Positions 49,784-59,901 of a stretch of 64,000 bases of DNA are shown one piece after another. The stretch comes from Pogonophryne albipinna. Its lineage: Eukaryota; Chordata; Actinopteri; Perciformes; Artedidraconidae. The stretch spans positions 13,195,087 through 13,259,086 of the forward strand of contig CM053256.1 in NCBI GenBank assembly GCA_028583405.1, given 5' to 3'. Below the pieces are notes generated by a model, which was given only the letters and a program-made list of their open reading frames with translations, ran no database searches and was not told the origin of the DNA. Within the stretch, counting starts at the first letter, position 1; each line of letters starts with the position of its first letter. The position numbers were made by a program, and so were the translations under genes.

Positions 49784-50630
49784 AAATTTGAGGTGCAGCC
49801 ACAATTGAAGGTGCATTTCCCTGAGCTGAATCCTGCTCTTTTAAAAAGAAAGTACAAGTGTTTTATTTAATTTCTATGGCTTTAAATGTAATCCAATAAA
49901 CTGCCTACCCAAATACACACAGACCCAGTTCCTTCAACCATTGACCCCTGACAGCTCTTTTTGTACTCATCTCATGTTGGAATGGGGGCAATCTGGAGCT
50001 ACAATGATTCACTTTGGCCTTTAGACAAGCAAGTGAAATCACTGTATGAGTGTGATCACCCTGTAGCCTCTAAATATTTAGCTGAATATTTTGATAATTT
50101 TTTTATTTGAATGTTTTAGATGACATTTCTGGCCAAGTGGTAAGCATTGCACCTTTAAGGTTGAGCAATAGGTTGTTCATATCATGTATTGCAACACAGC
50201 TACATGTACATACTGGATCTTTCCAGGCAGCAGCTGGCTGATAACAGACCTCCTTTAAAGTATGAGTATGCAGAAAATGAATACATTAAAATAATACTTT
50301 ATACATGTTTTTTTTCTTGGCTTAGGAAATGGAAGTGATGGAAATGGCACATTTTCTATAAGACAATGTAACTGTCCAGGAGGGTGTTTAACCACTTGTA
50401 ATACAGACACATACCAAGTTTTACTTAACATCCACAAGTGTGAATGTTAATTTATAGTCACTAAAAGGCAATACACATCTCATATCCAGGCAACTGCTCA
50501 AAATCTCAGACTAAAAGCATGCTCCAAAAGGGGAATTCCAAATGTTAGTTGGCAATTAAAATAGTTTACTCTTTCAAGCTGTTTTCCCCCCAGTTTGATT
50601 TTCTGTCTTTCACAGTATGCTGTAAATTGT
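49784..50630. other. Upstream of the trypsin gene, nothing recognised
   Basis: No exon or repeat can be supported; the short frames are not convincing. Confidence 0.4.
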
Positions 50631-50633
50631 TCT

Positions 50634-50684
50634 TGGGAAATGTAACACATGTTTACCTCTATGCTAGAGGACCTTGATAAAAAG
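50634..50684 (+). promoter_or_regulatory. Trypsin promoter: PTF1-like bipartite site and TATA-like box
   Basis: TGGGAAA (50634-50640) and the E-box CACATG (50646-50651) are five bases apart. Read on the other strand this gives E-box then TTTCCCA, the bipartite arrangement bound by the pancreatic PTF1 complex. An A/T-rich GATAAAAAGG at 50675-50684 is placed like a TATA box about 75 bases before the start codon. This suits an acinar-cell digestive enzyme. Confidence 0.5.
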
Positions 50685-50755
50685 GAGATAAGAGCATTAA
50701 AATACCTGAAATCTAGAGGGTGAGTGCGCATTCATCTTCTGGCCAGACAGCAGGC

Positions 50756-51528
50756 ATGAAGCTTTTCCTTCTTCTGACTCTCTTTGGAGGGCCAGGTATA
50801 GTACATCATTTATAAATACTGTACCAAATCTGAATGTGTGGCATTGAATAGTCTAACATTTTGATGTTTAATGATTGATGTCAATAACATAATTGATCTG
50901 TTTTTGTCAGCTGCAGCTGCCCTGAAGGAAGATAACAAGATTGTTGGAGGTTATGAGTGTCCAAAAAACTCTGTGCCCTACCAAGTGTCTCTCTACACTG
51001 GGTACAACTTTTGTGGCGGGACTCTTCTGTCTGAGGAGTGGGTGCTCTCTGCTGCACACTGCAGAACAAAGTAAGAAATACAAGCATGTAAAACCAAACT
51101 AGAAGCTGGTAAACACTGATGGATTGATGTCAAAGTTTATATCTTGAGATTGCCATTATTTCTTCAAGGTCAGATATAGAAATTCGGCTGGGAGAGCATG
51201 ACATCTTTGAACCCGAGGGAACAGAACAGCACATTATGTCTGCCAAGTTTATTCAACACCCTGACTACAACTCCGGCACACAGGACAGTGATATAATGCT
51301 GATCAAACTTAGTCGACCTGCCACTCTGAACAGCTACGTGCGCCCTGCTGTGCTCCCTTCAAAGTGTGCCAGTGACGGGACAATGTGCCAAATCTCTGGA
51401 TGGGGGAATATCCGTCCCAGTAATGAGGGCTGTGAGTCATCAGACTGTTTGAGATTGTCCAAAAAATGCCATTTCTAACATTATTGTATATAAAAACATG
51501 AATTTGCTGTCCTTTCCAGCAAGGTACC
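50756..51528 (+). pseudogene. Trypsin gene, 5' part (exons 1-3 and start of exon 4), split by a provirus
   Basis: Secreted serine protease zymogen. Exons 50756-50795 (signal MKLFLLLTLFGGP), 50911-51070, 51169-51431 and the first nine bases of exon 4 (51520-51528). The activation site is KEDNK|IVGG, with fewer acidic residues than the usual Asp-rich peptide. The catalytic His lies in SAAHC and the catalytic Asp in DSDIMLIKL. Phases match a five-exon trypsin gene, and joined with the 3' part it would encode 249 residues, a normal trypsinogen length. Exon 4 breaks inside RYP, where a provirus is inserted, so this allele cannot make the enzyme unless the provirus is spliced out. The coding sequence otherwise shows no decay. 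Confidence 0.92.
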
Positions 51529-51958
51529 TGTTACGGAAACTTCAGAGCGGTGCAGGAAACATGGAGACTGGAATCATTGTTTAATCAAACACCTTGAGAT
51601 TTATTGAAAGTTCACAGATAACGGCCGGAGAGCCTCGCATAGTTTATCACAGTGTTAAGTGTAGGCCACCACGCGAAACTCTGAAGAGAATTATAGAATC
51701 AAATCTATTATATATCTGAGAGGGATGGACTTATTGCAAGCCTGCCTAATCAATGCCAGACACTAACAACGGCCCCTCTGTGTCTACAATATTTATCCCA
51801 CAAGAAGGAAGATGACCCTTTGACCTGTTACCCAGTTCAAGTTGCAGCAAGGGGATATTGTGATTTAATGGGAAGCAGATGTTTGTAATTAAGACAGGTT
51901 CCCAGGATCGCTGAGAAACTCAATATACCAAGTGATCAGATTAAAATATTCTCTGACA
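51529..51958 (-). repeat. Provirus 3' LTR
   Basis: 430 bp. On the minus strand it begins TGTCAGAG and ends CGTAACA. It has a TATATAA-type box (minus, near 51707) and AATAAA (minus, near 51600). It is preceded on that strand by the purine tract AAAAAGAATGGAAC (51959-51972). Confidence 0.93.
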
Positions 51959-52686
51959 GTTCCATTCTTTTTATCAATCTATTGATAACCAATTAACATT
52001 AGTCTAAGAATATTTCAGTCACTACTTAAATCAATAAGCGTCTTCAGAGTTGTGTGGGCCCACTTACATCAATTACATCAAAAGTAGAACAAGATTGAAA
52101 ACATTTCAATCACAATGATTGAACACAGTCAATCATAATAGAAAAATCATCTCTCCTCAGTGTTTGGCATCATTTGTCAAAAGCACAATAATAAACATAC
52201 ATGAAATACAAAAATATAATAGCAAAATATATGTTTCAAAAATAAGATCTTTTATCATTTATCACTCAGTTAATCTCATTCATCAAACACAAATTCTAAA
52301 TCAGCTTACATCTTCAAAGATTCACTTCAAGGCAATTACTTATTAAAACACAATTATAATTTAGGATTATAAGAAATCCAATTGAGGTATAAAATCAGAA
52401 TCATGAGAGATCCAGCTAAAATTCACAATTAAGGTATAAATTCACAGTGATGAATAGATCAATCTGTAACCTGCAAAGTTGCAGTGTCCTCAATCTTTAA
52501 CATTACTTTACGTTTACTTCATTACGCTTTATTCAAGAGTAAGGCACTTAGTAGTACATATATTTCATTCAAATACATTTGTTCAAAAATCTGAAAAGGA
52601 AAAGTCAGACATTTATTATAACAACCTGAAAAGAGAAAAATCCAAACATCTGTTCTTTATTTTGAGTGTCAACTGTAATCATTTTA
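51959..52686. other. Provirus sequence between env and 3' LTR
   Basis: About 730 bases of A/T-rich DNA without a frame. It ends at the LTR with a polypurine tract (minus strand, 51959-51975) that would prime plus-strand DNA synthesis. The frames at 52119-52346 and 52479-52697 are not credible. Confidence 0.6.
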
Positions 52687-54966
52687 TCAATCGCTAAATG
52701 GGGGTACCCATGGGGCAGAAACCGCAATGGAGACCCAGGGATCTGGAAGCTCGGCGTCGTACATTAACATTGTGTCACCTACAGTTGAATATCCGACTAG
52801 CCTCTGTGGGGCTTGGAGGGCGGTCTTCGCAACCCTGCGTATGGCTAATTTAACTACAGTTATCAAACAGATCACTAGGATTAGCACAACCAAGATAAAC
52901 ACTGAAACAGTAACAACAAATTTAACCAACCCCGCTCCCCAGGATCCAATGGTTCCACTTAAATCTCCTAATGTAAATCCATGAGTTTCATGCAATTCTG
53001 TTATTCCCCTAGCAGTATCATGCGCCATGTCCATTATTTCCGGTGTAGCGTCAGAGATGAAAGAACAACACTCAGACCCAATTACCTTACATGTGCCCCC
53101 CTGAGCAGCTAGGAGAAGATCCAGCGCCATACGATTCTGTAATGCTACTGTCCTTACTTCCTGCAATTCTTTGTGTTCAGCTAACATCGCTGTGTTAGAT
53201 ACATTTAGATGGTGTTCCACTACGTTGGACAGTGCCACTATTTCCTGCTGAGTAACATAAATACCGTACCAAGGCAAAAATAGGCTAGCTATCTGTTGTC
53301 CTTGTGTAATGGACCTGCTGTTCCTGTGTAAAGAGGGAAGTATCGCTGCAATCTCATTAGCCTCTACTTTACGGATTAAAGGGATTAGGTAGGCTAGATA
53401 ACAGGTGCCATCAAAAATGTCATATGGCACACAGCCATAGGCCCGGTCGCCGCAAACTAAGTACACTCTCTGTGGGAGGGGAATTCTGGCTAATTTTACC
53501 CTCACTATGGTATTACAGTTGCTGTGTCCCACATCTGGAGAGGTGTGAGATCCTGCTTCATTCTGGAAACAGATAGACACATTTTTCCACTCGTGCACTA
53601 CAACTGGGGAAACATATACTGAACAATCACGTGTAGGAGGCTTGCCTAAGGGTATTGGCTGCGTACAGTCATGTATTTTAACTTTAACGGAGTCCACTGT
53701 TCTGGAGCCAAACCAGGGCACAACGGTTACCAAAGCTTCAACCAACAAAGATGGGGTGTGTGGTTGCTTAGTACATGTTGGACTCGTAGAATTAGCTGAA
53801 CAATTAGTCTGGACTAGAGCTAATTGGAATCTGTATTCAAAAGCTAGGTGGATGTATTTCTTGACATATATAAGTCTTAGCATCATTAATTGTTTGAAAC
53901 CATCTGGCAGGTAATCTTTATTTACTGTATCAACAATAAGAGAGACTAAGCCCTCGTACTGTAAATGTTGTTCAGAGTCTATGGGGTAGGAAGGAGTGTA
54001 ACAATCATCTGCCTCATCGCTAATTCGGGATGCTATATCATTCCAGCTCACTAGACCGTAGTCAGCTTTCGTGAAAGGAACTGGGCTAAACATTGGAGAA
54101 TGCATGGATTCTGGCATATTTTGGCACAGCCAACAGTTGCTAACATTGCGTTCATGCGCGTAGTCCAACATTAAACTTATCGCAGAATTAGATTTGGTTC
54201 GTTTAGAAGGAGTGATTAAGGCCTTTTGTAAAGAATCTACATCACCTCCTGATTGTTTAAGTGGAGTGGATAGAACATTTGTTTCGCTATTTGGTTCAGT
54301 AAATGTGCATGCAGTGACACCTGGATTGGGAACCTGGTAATCTGGTTTCCTCATTGTACATTTTACCTCATCCTTTATCAGTATCTGTAACTGTTCTATA
54401 GTGCTACACCACAGTTCTGGGGGCATATTGTCAATTGTGTTGAGAGCTATTCTTACCACCTCTGACGAGAACCTGAACCAACGGTACTGGTTCTTTGGAT
54501 ACATCTCCCACGTTGAGTAAACTAAAAACACAGGAAACACAATAATACAGTTAGATGAGTTACATATTGAAGTTGGACAGTTGAAAGAAATAGTCTCTGA
54601 TTTATGTTCAGGGAGGGAGACAATCCTCCTTATTCTTCCTCCTTTTCTCTCTCTTTGTGTCTCTCGCACCATACTGAATGTCTGTGTGGTGATCTGATAC
54701 AACCTGTCCTTGTCGCTAGGCACTGATTTGCCCGTTGGTGTTGTTTTGCCCTCAGGGTCTGGACCCTGAGTAGTCAAGTCGTCTGTGCTCTCAGATAAGG
54801 GCACCTTATTTTCTCCCTCAGAGGGGCGAGAGCCCTCGCCTCCTGTCGTTGGGATTTTCACAGCTTCATCTAGCAGGGCGTCCTTGGCCAGGTACAGTAG
54901 ACCCAGAATGACGATGATGATGACTGCCTTCACACGCCAGCATCCAGTAGAGGAGCGAGACGACAT
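52687..54966 (-). CDS. env: Retroviral envelope glycoprotein, long open frame
   Basis: Open for 765 codons from 54984 (a GTG); the first ATG is at 54966, giving 759 residues. An N-terminal hydrophobic anchor (VKAVIIIVILGLLYLAK) and a basic RIRR site at about residue 120 suggest a cleaved leader. The surface part has CWLC near residue 285 and many N-glycosylation sequons. A second basic site with RNSR lies near residue 555, followed by a hydrophobic stretch. The transmembrane subunit has a C-x6-CC motif near residue 630 (CKVIGSECC) after a heptad-like region, and a membrane helix near residues 688-711. CWLC with C-x6-CC is the gamma-type arrangement. No stop or frameshift interrupts it. Function, if any, is unknown. 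Confidence 0.88.
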   Translation of the reverse strand: MSSRSSTGCWRVKAVIIIVILGLLYLAKDALLDEAVKIPTTGGEGSRPSEGENKVPLSESTDDLTTQGPDPEGKTTPTGKSVPSDKDRLYQITTQTFSMVRETQRERKGGRIRRIVSLPEHKSETISFNCPTSICNSSNCIIVFPVFLVYSTWEMYPKNQYRWFRFSSEVVRIALNTIDNMPPELWCSTIEQLQILIKDEVKCTMRKPDYQVPNPGVTACTFTEPNSETNVLSTPLKQSGGDVDSLQKALITPSKRTKSNSAISLMLDYAHERNVSNCWLCQNMPESMHSPMFSPVPFTKADYGLVSWNDIASRISDEADDCYTPSYPIDSEQHLQYEGLVSLIVDTVNKDYLPDGFKQLMMLRLIYVKKYIHLAFEYRFQLALVQTNCSANSTSPTCTKQPHTPSLLVEALVTVVPWFGSRTVDSVKVKIHDCTQPIPLGKPPTRDCSVYVSPVVVHEWKNVSICFQNEAGSHTSPDVGHSNCNTIVRVKLARIPLPQRVYLVCGDRAYGCVPYDIFDGTCYLAYLIPLIRKVEANEIAAILPSLHRNSRSITQGQQIASLFLPWYGIYVTQQEIVALSNVVEHHLNVSNTAMLAEHKELQEVRTVALQNRMALDLLLAAQGGTCKVIGSECCSFISDATPEIMDMAHDTARGITELHETHGFTLGDLSGTIGSWGAGLVKFVVTVSVFILVVLILVICLITVVKLAIRRVAKTALQAPQRLVGYSTVGDTMLMYDAELPDPWVSIAVSAPWVPPFSD

Positions 54967-54984
54967 CTGGAAGCGTGAATCCAC

Positions 54985-56797
54985 TCCGCTCTACCTTGTA
55001 CTCTCAGGGCTGTTCTGGTCACTATTAACACTTGATAGGGATGTTTTCCTGAGTGAAGACAACTCAAGGTAATGGATTAGCACATTATCATTCAATTACA
55101 AAAATAGGATAGGCCCCTCAGAATTATTTGGGAGCCTTCCTGACACATGCACATTATAAATGTAAGGTTTGTGTTAGTAATTTAACATGCAATAATCATA
55201 TTTTCATTAGTCCATAGCAGAGAAATGTTATTTTAAGTTAAATGTGAGCTAGTCCCTGTGGATATAACCCCTTCTCAATGATTCTAAATGTTATATTAAT
55301 TCACCATTTACCGTTTGATAAAATATTAGTTTATCAAAAATACATTTGAAATAAATGTTCCAATATGAAATCAATTACTCAATATAATTGACTCTCCCCT
55401 CCCTTTTCTTACATATGTCACATGTGTAAGAACAAGTAGGAGTCTATTCAAACATGGTATTATCAATCGATAAGACTCAGTATCAGTATGCAACTCGCAA
55501 ATATCTCTTCTCTCTTTCCTATCCCTCTCTATTCTCTCTTCCACATCTCTCTTACATCTTCTCCATGTCTTTCGTCTCTCACTTCTGTTAGATATGAAAT
55601 AAAACATACGAGTCCATGTAAGCATGGTAGAGATCATAATCCATTACTCGAGAAGACTCAGTATCACCTATGCGCAGCTAACAAAAAACAATTGTGAGAA
55701 GCATATATTATGCAGGAAATGCACACCGTTGTTGAAAAACAAAAACAAAGCATAGCCGATTCGGGAGGAAAAAAAAACTACAACCCCCTTAACATCTGAG
55801 TTATCACTGAAGGCATAGCATGAATGATAGTGGGCGTCCGAGGGTGTCATTACTGAGAAATGTTAAACAAATTCAAAACCTTACGTTTGAAAACAGGTTT
55901 GCATTCCTCCACTTAAGGTGACGTTATCATTGGAAACAATAAAAAAACGAATTGTTTTAGATGTAGAATCTATAAATTGAATCGTTAGAGCAGAACAAAA
56001 TGGTTGTATTGTAGCTTGAGTTCCGTGCAGCCTCTAGTTTCACCAGGTGGAAACATGGTCCATATAATGTGAATACATGTAGAAGTAGACAGTAAGAGGC
56101 CCCTGACATGAGGCCTATACTAAACATAGTAGGGGTTTCTAACAGCTTGCCAACTTACAGGCATCCTCTGCATAGCAGTATGAATAGCCTTAAAACAACC
56201 CACTCTGCGGTAACGAGAGTCATGTGCCTGACCCAAATGCCCTAAGTGAAGCCGTTAGTCTCATCTGACTGACCCAAGGGTTGGTGCTGGCGTGGCAATG
56301 AGGCTTCCAAGTGTTCAAAGCAGAGGTCAAGCTTTCAGTTCATGGCTCCATGGGGGGGAGCAGACCCATGTGAGACAGTATCAATCAACGGCTGTAATGT
56401 TCAGTTTGAGGAGCGTCATTCACTCTGGGAGCAGGAAATGGTGTCCATTCTCGGATCAGACCATTAATGTCATTTCATGTAGAGCAGCCATAGCATCTCT
56501 GTGACTGCACTCAGCCGGACTGCAGCAGGGCAGAACTGGGTGACTCTTGGTGAAGCCGTCCAAGGCCACAGACAAAATGGAACCACGTACTAACAAAAAG
56601 GACACAGGGACATCAATGGCTCTCCTTACCATTGGCCTAATTGCACAACAAATGAGTGGGGAAAAAAATGTGGAACACTAATCCATCATGTGAAATGTTG
56701 AGTTAATTTAAATAATTATGTATGGGTTGAAATCAAATTAACATTAACATTAGAACTAAAGTCAGTTAAAATTGGACTTGCACGGATCAGAATCTAA
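54985..56797. other. Provirus interior upstream of env, no gag/pol recognised
   Basis: No frame above about 90 codons and no protease, reverse transcriptase or integrase motif on the minus strand. Several short pyrimidine-rich tracts (about 55500-55570) could serve as the env splice acceptor region. Origin is unclear. Confidence 0.4.
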
Positions 56798-57081
56798 TAG
56801 GGGTGTAACGGTACACGTACCCGTACCGAAATTATTCGGTACGGGCCCTTCGGTTCGGTACACGTGTGTACCGAAGTGTACCGAACGAATATAACGTTAA
56901 ACGTACAAAATTGAGAACGTGAACAACTTCTTGGAAGTAATCTCAGGTGCTGCGTCGCAGCGTTCAGAGTAATTTGCTCCCATTGTGTTCAACGCGTCAT
57001 AGAGCGAGCAAGTCATTTCATTGGACGAGCTGGTCAGAGGGATGCGTTCAAATGTAGTCAGTAATTTGAGGAACTGTCGAA

Positions 57082-57342
57082 ATGGCGAACGCAGATAAAG
57101 TTGAGCTCGAAAATCCTCCAGCATCATTGAAGTCTCCGGTTTGGGAACATTTTGGTTTCGCAGTTACGAACAAGGATGACGGACAAAGACAGGTGGAAAA
57201 AGCTGTTTGTCGGCATTGTTCAACTAAAATTGGTTACGCGGCTGGCAATACATCAAACTTGCACACTCATTTGAAAAGGCATCACCCGAACGTGAATATC
57301 ACCGGTACCAAAAGACTGAAGTGCAAACCCAACTCCCGCTAG
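57082..57342 (+). pseudogene. hAT transposase N-terminal fragment (BED zinc finger)
   Basis: 86 residues with a BED finger: SPVWEHFGF, CRHCSTKI (C-x2-C) and HTHLKRHHP (final histidines). BED fingers bind DNA in hAT transposases of the ZBED type. The frame stops at TAG directly after the finger. Downstream, a C-terminal hAT relic reads AKRYLAVSATSVPRE and, after a frameshift, VFSTAGDIVSASRSALSASN. Confidence 0.85.
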
Positions 57343-57608
57343 CATTTAAGCCTCCACCACTCGCAGAGAGTTCAGACCGAGCCAAAGCTATTACAAACGC
57401 CAAGTATCCTTATGTTGCCATGTTAGCAAAGCGCTACCTGGCTGTATCTGCTACCTCTGTCCCTAGAGAGGGTGTTCTCCACAGCAGGAGACATTGTTAG
57501 TGCCAGCAGATCTGCCCTTTCGGCAAGCAATGTGGACAAGTTCATTTTTCTTTAAAACAACATGAAAATACAATGACAAGCAAGTCATAATGTCAAACTG
57601 GCTGCTCA

Positions 57609-57884
57609 GGTACTAGTACAGTACAAATACAGATTATTTCAGTTCATCGAAAAGCTGCACCTTAATGTTTATTTTATTATATTTTATATTTATTTGAGTG
57701 AATATTCACAGTTTAATAATAATTAAAAACCCAAAACTAATAGTTTATGTTTTGTGAGTACTAGTACAGTAAAGTTCAAATACAGATTATTTTAGTTCAT
57801 CGAAATGCTGCACCTTAATGTTTATTATATTATATTTTGTATTTATTTGAGTGAATACATTATTCACAGTTTAATTAAAAACAA
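57609..57884. repeat. Tandem duplication (two ~125-bp units) in the hAT
   Basis: The run gtactagtacagt...aaatacagattatt...gctgcaccttaatgtttatt occurs at 57609-57731 and again at 57757-57884, with a few small differences. Confidence 0.85.
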
Positions 57885-58053
57885 ATATGTTATGTTTTGT
57901 GATAATTTTTTCTGCTGTACCGAAAACGTACCGAACCGAACCGTGACCTAAAAACCGAGGTACGTACCGAACCGAAATGTTTGTGAACCGTTACACCCCT
58001 AGAATCTAATCAATACACCATTTTCCCAGCTCTGTAATGAAAAGGATAACAAG

Positions 58054-59433
58054 CAGGGGTGCAAACTTGTCACCTTTCTGCGAAATTCGCAGTTTTGAAT
58101 CCAAAATAGGTCGTTTGTGTGATTCATGTAGATCTGCAATAAAAATATCATTGAGGTATGGGGTTCTGGGAACCGGAGTAATCTGCAGCCGCGAGCTGTT
58201 AGGTGCCATCATGACACGCACGGTGCTCTTTTATATATGACAATGAAGCGCGAGCTGTGTGCTCGAGTCCTCCTTTCTGTCGGCTCTGCTCAAGGATGTA
58301 AAATAAGGCTCTGCTATTTTCGCGAAGATGGTCTAGCTTCAGCAGCCACATTATCTACGGGTGCGTTCGTTAAAATGAGCTGTGTCGTCCGGAGTCACTG
58401 TGGCACAGACTGGACCGCTGGTGAACAGCTGTTAGAACGGGCCGTTCAGGTGTTCAGAGCAGAGCTCCCTGTCGGAGCGGCAGAGCGTAATGTGAACTTA
58501 AAAGTTTTTTCTCTGTCGCAATATTATTTAAGGAATCGTTGAGCTAGCTAACCAGCACACATTGTCACTATCTGCTAACGTTAGCTTTAGTACTCAGATC
58601 TTGTACTTGAGTAAAAGTAGAAGTACCAGAGCGTAGGAATACTATGTTACAGTAAAAGTACTGCATTCAAAATGTTACTCAAGTAAAAGTATAAAAGTAT
58701 TCCCATCAAAATATAGTGGAAATAGCGACAATAAAAGAAATCATTGTGCAGATTGGTTCATTTCAGAATAATATATATAGATACGTTTTATAATGATTGA
58801 TCATGAAAGTGTTCTCAAAGCTGGTAAAGGTGCAGCCAGTCTGAATGACTTTGTATACTGCAGGGTAGCTTGTGGATTTACTCCAGGTGGAACTAAAGTC
58901 TGATTTAACACTTGATTATATTTCACATCATTCATCCAGATCTGTAAAGTAACTAAAGATATTAAATACATGTAGTGGAGTAGAAATACACCATGTAGGC
59001 TACCTCTGAACTGTAGTGGAGTAGAAGAATACGTAGCAAAACATTTAAATACTTAAATAAAGTACAAGTATCTCAAAATTGTACCCAAGTATAGTACTAG
59101 TTGAGTTTATGAACTTAGTTACTTAACAGCACTGGTTATACAGATAGAAAGACTAAGCCTTGCACAGAGGCATGAAAATACATTTATTTTTTCTCAAAAT
59201 GCTCAACAGTGCTGCCAAAATTATAAACTGACTGCTACACAATTAAAATGAATGGTTCTATATATTTCTATTAAATATGACTCTGTAGCGTTTCTGTTAT
59301 CATTACCACTGCTGCTTTAGTTGTTCTGACTGCTAAAATCATCTGTTATTCCTCATTTTAAAGCCGATATTCCGTGGGGTCGGGGGCTCGGATCCTTGTC
59401 ACCTTTTTCATACCTGATGAGTCTGCATCCCTG
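58054..59433. mobile_element. MITE-like element with CAGGGRTGCARACT ends
   Basis: The left end CAGGGGTGCAAACTTGTC (58054) and the complement of the right end, CAGGGATGCAGACTCATC (to 59433), form imperfect inverted repeats, each with a cacctttt-type block inside. ACAAG flanks both sides (58049-58053 and 59434-59438). The interior includes a frame at 58237-58542 without recognisable domains and the nested repeat at 58590-59135. Class uncertain. Confidence 0.55.
58590..59135. repeat. Dispersed 'actcaagtaaaagta' fish repeat
   Basis: Starts tactcagatcttgtacttga and ends near cttagttacttaacagcact. It is related to stretches inside both THAP elements (20110-20270, 48640-48800) and near 32570-32650 through the 'tagtggagta' and 'taactaaagtctg' words. 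Confidence 0.6.
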
Positions 59434-59652
59434 ACAAGACTAGGTACATTACAGGAGTGTTAAAACACCAAACATGCACACGTATCTTATTTTATTAGAG
59501 ATGAGAGGACAAGGTCTAATGTTGTGAACGAAATGATCAAGTCAAAGCTTCAGTATTTTATCTTATGTAGCACATTCAATTCAATAATTAATCCTGAATT
59601 ACTAATAACTCTAAAGGAGGCAAAAAGTGGATAAGGCAAATACTCATCCAAA

Positions 59653-59653
<1 letters not shown>

Positions 59654-59691
<38 letters not shown>

Positions 59692-59772
59692 GGGGTGTGT
59701 GCATGTGTGTGCATGTGTGTGTGTGTGTGTGTGTGTGTGTGGGGGTGTGTGCATGTGTGTGTGTGTGTGCTT

Positions 59773-59865
<93 letters not shown>

Positions 59866-59867
59866 CA

Positions 59868-59899
<32 letters not shown>
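59654..59899 (+). repeat. TG-dinucleotide microsatellite, ~245 bp
   Basis: An almost pure TG run with interruptions (gggtgggtggggg, gcatg, cttggg). It explains all open frames of Cys-Val or Thr-His repeats here, which are not genes. Confidence 0.97.

Positions 59900-59901
<2 letters not shown>

Larger units (their letters stand above)
56798..58001 (+). mobile_element. Internally deleted hAT transposon with BED zinc finger, inside the provirus
   Basis: A 1,204-bp element with inverted ends TAGGGGTGTAACGG / CCGTTACACCCCTA and a perfect 8-bp target duplication GAATCTAA (56790-56797 and 58002-58009). The subterminal regions are rich in GTACCG words. It retains the transposase N-terminus (57082-57342) and a frameshifted piece of the C-terminal dimerisation domain (about 57405-57555). 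The catalytic core is missing, so it is non-autonomous. The 3' part has a ~120-bp tandem duplication. Confidence 0.9.

Noticed and set aside
46160..49800. Target duplication for THAP element copy 2
   Set aside because: The flanks catgagttc and aaatttgag do not match; only copy 1 shows a clear duplication.
54967..54984. Env start at 54984
   Set aside because: The codon there is GTG; the first ATG is at 54966, unless a spliced leader adds residues.
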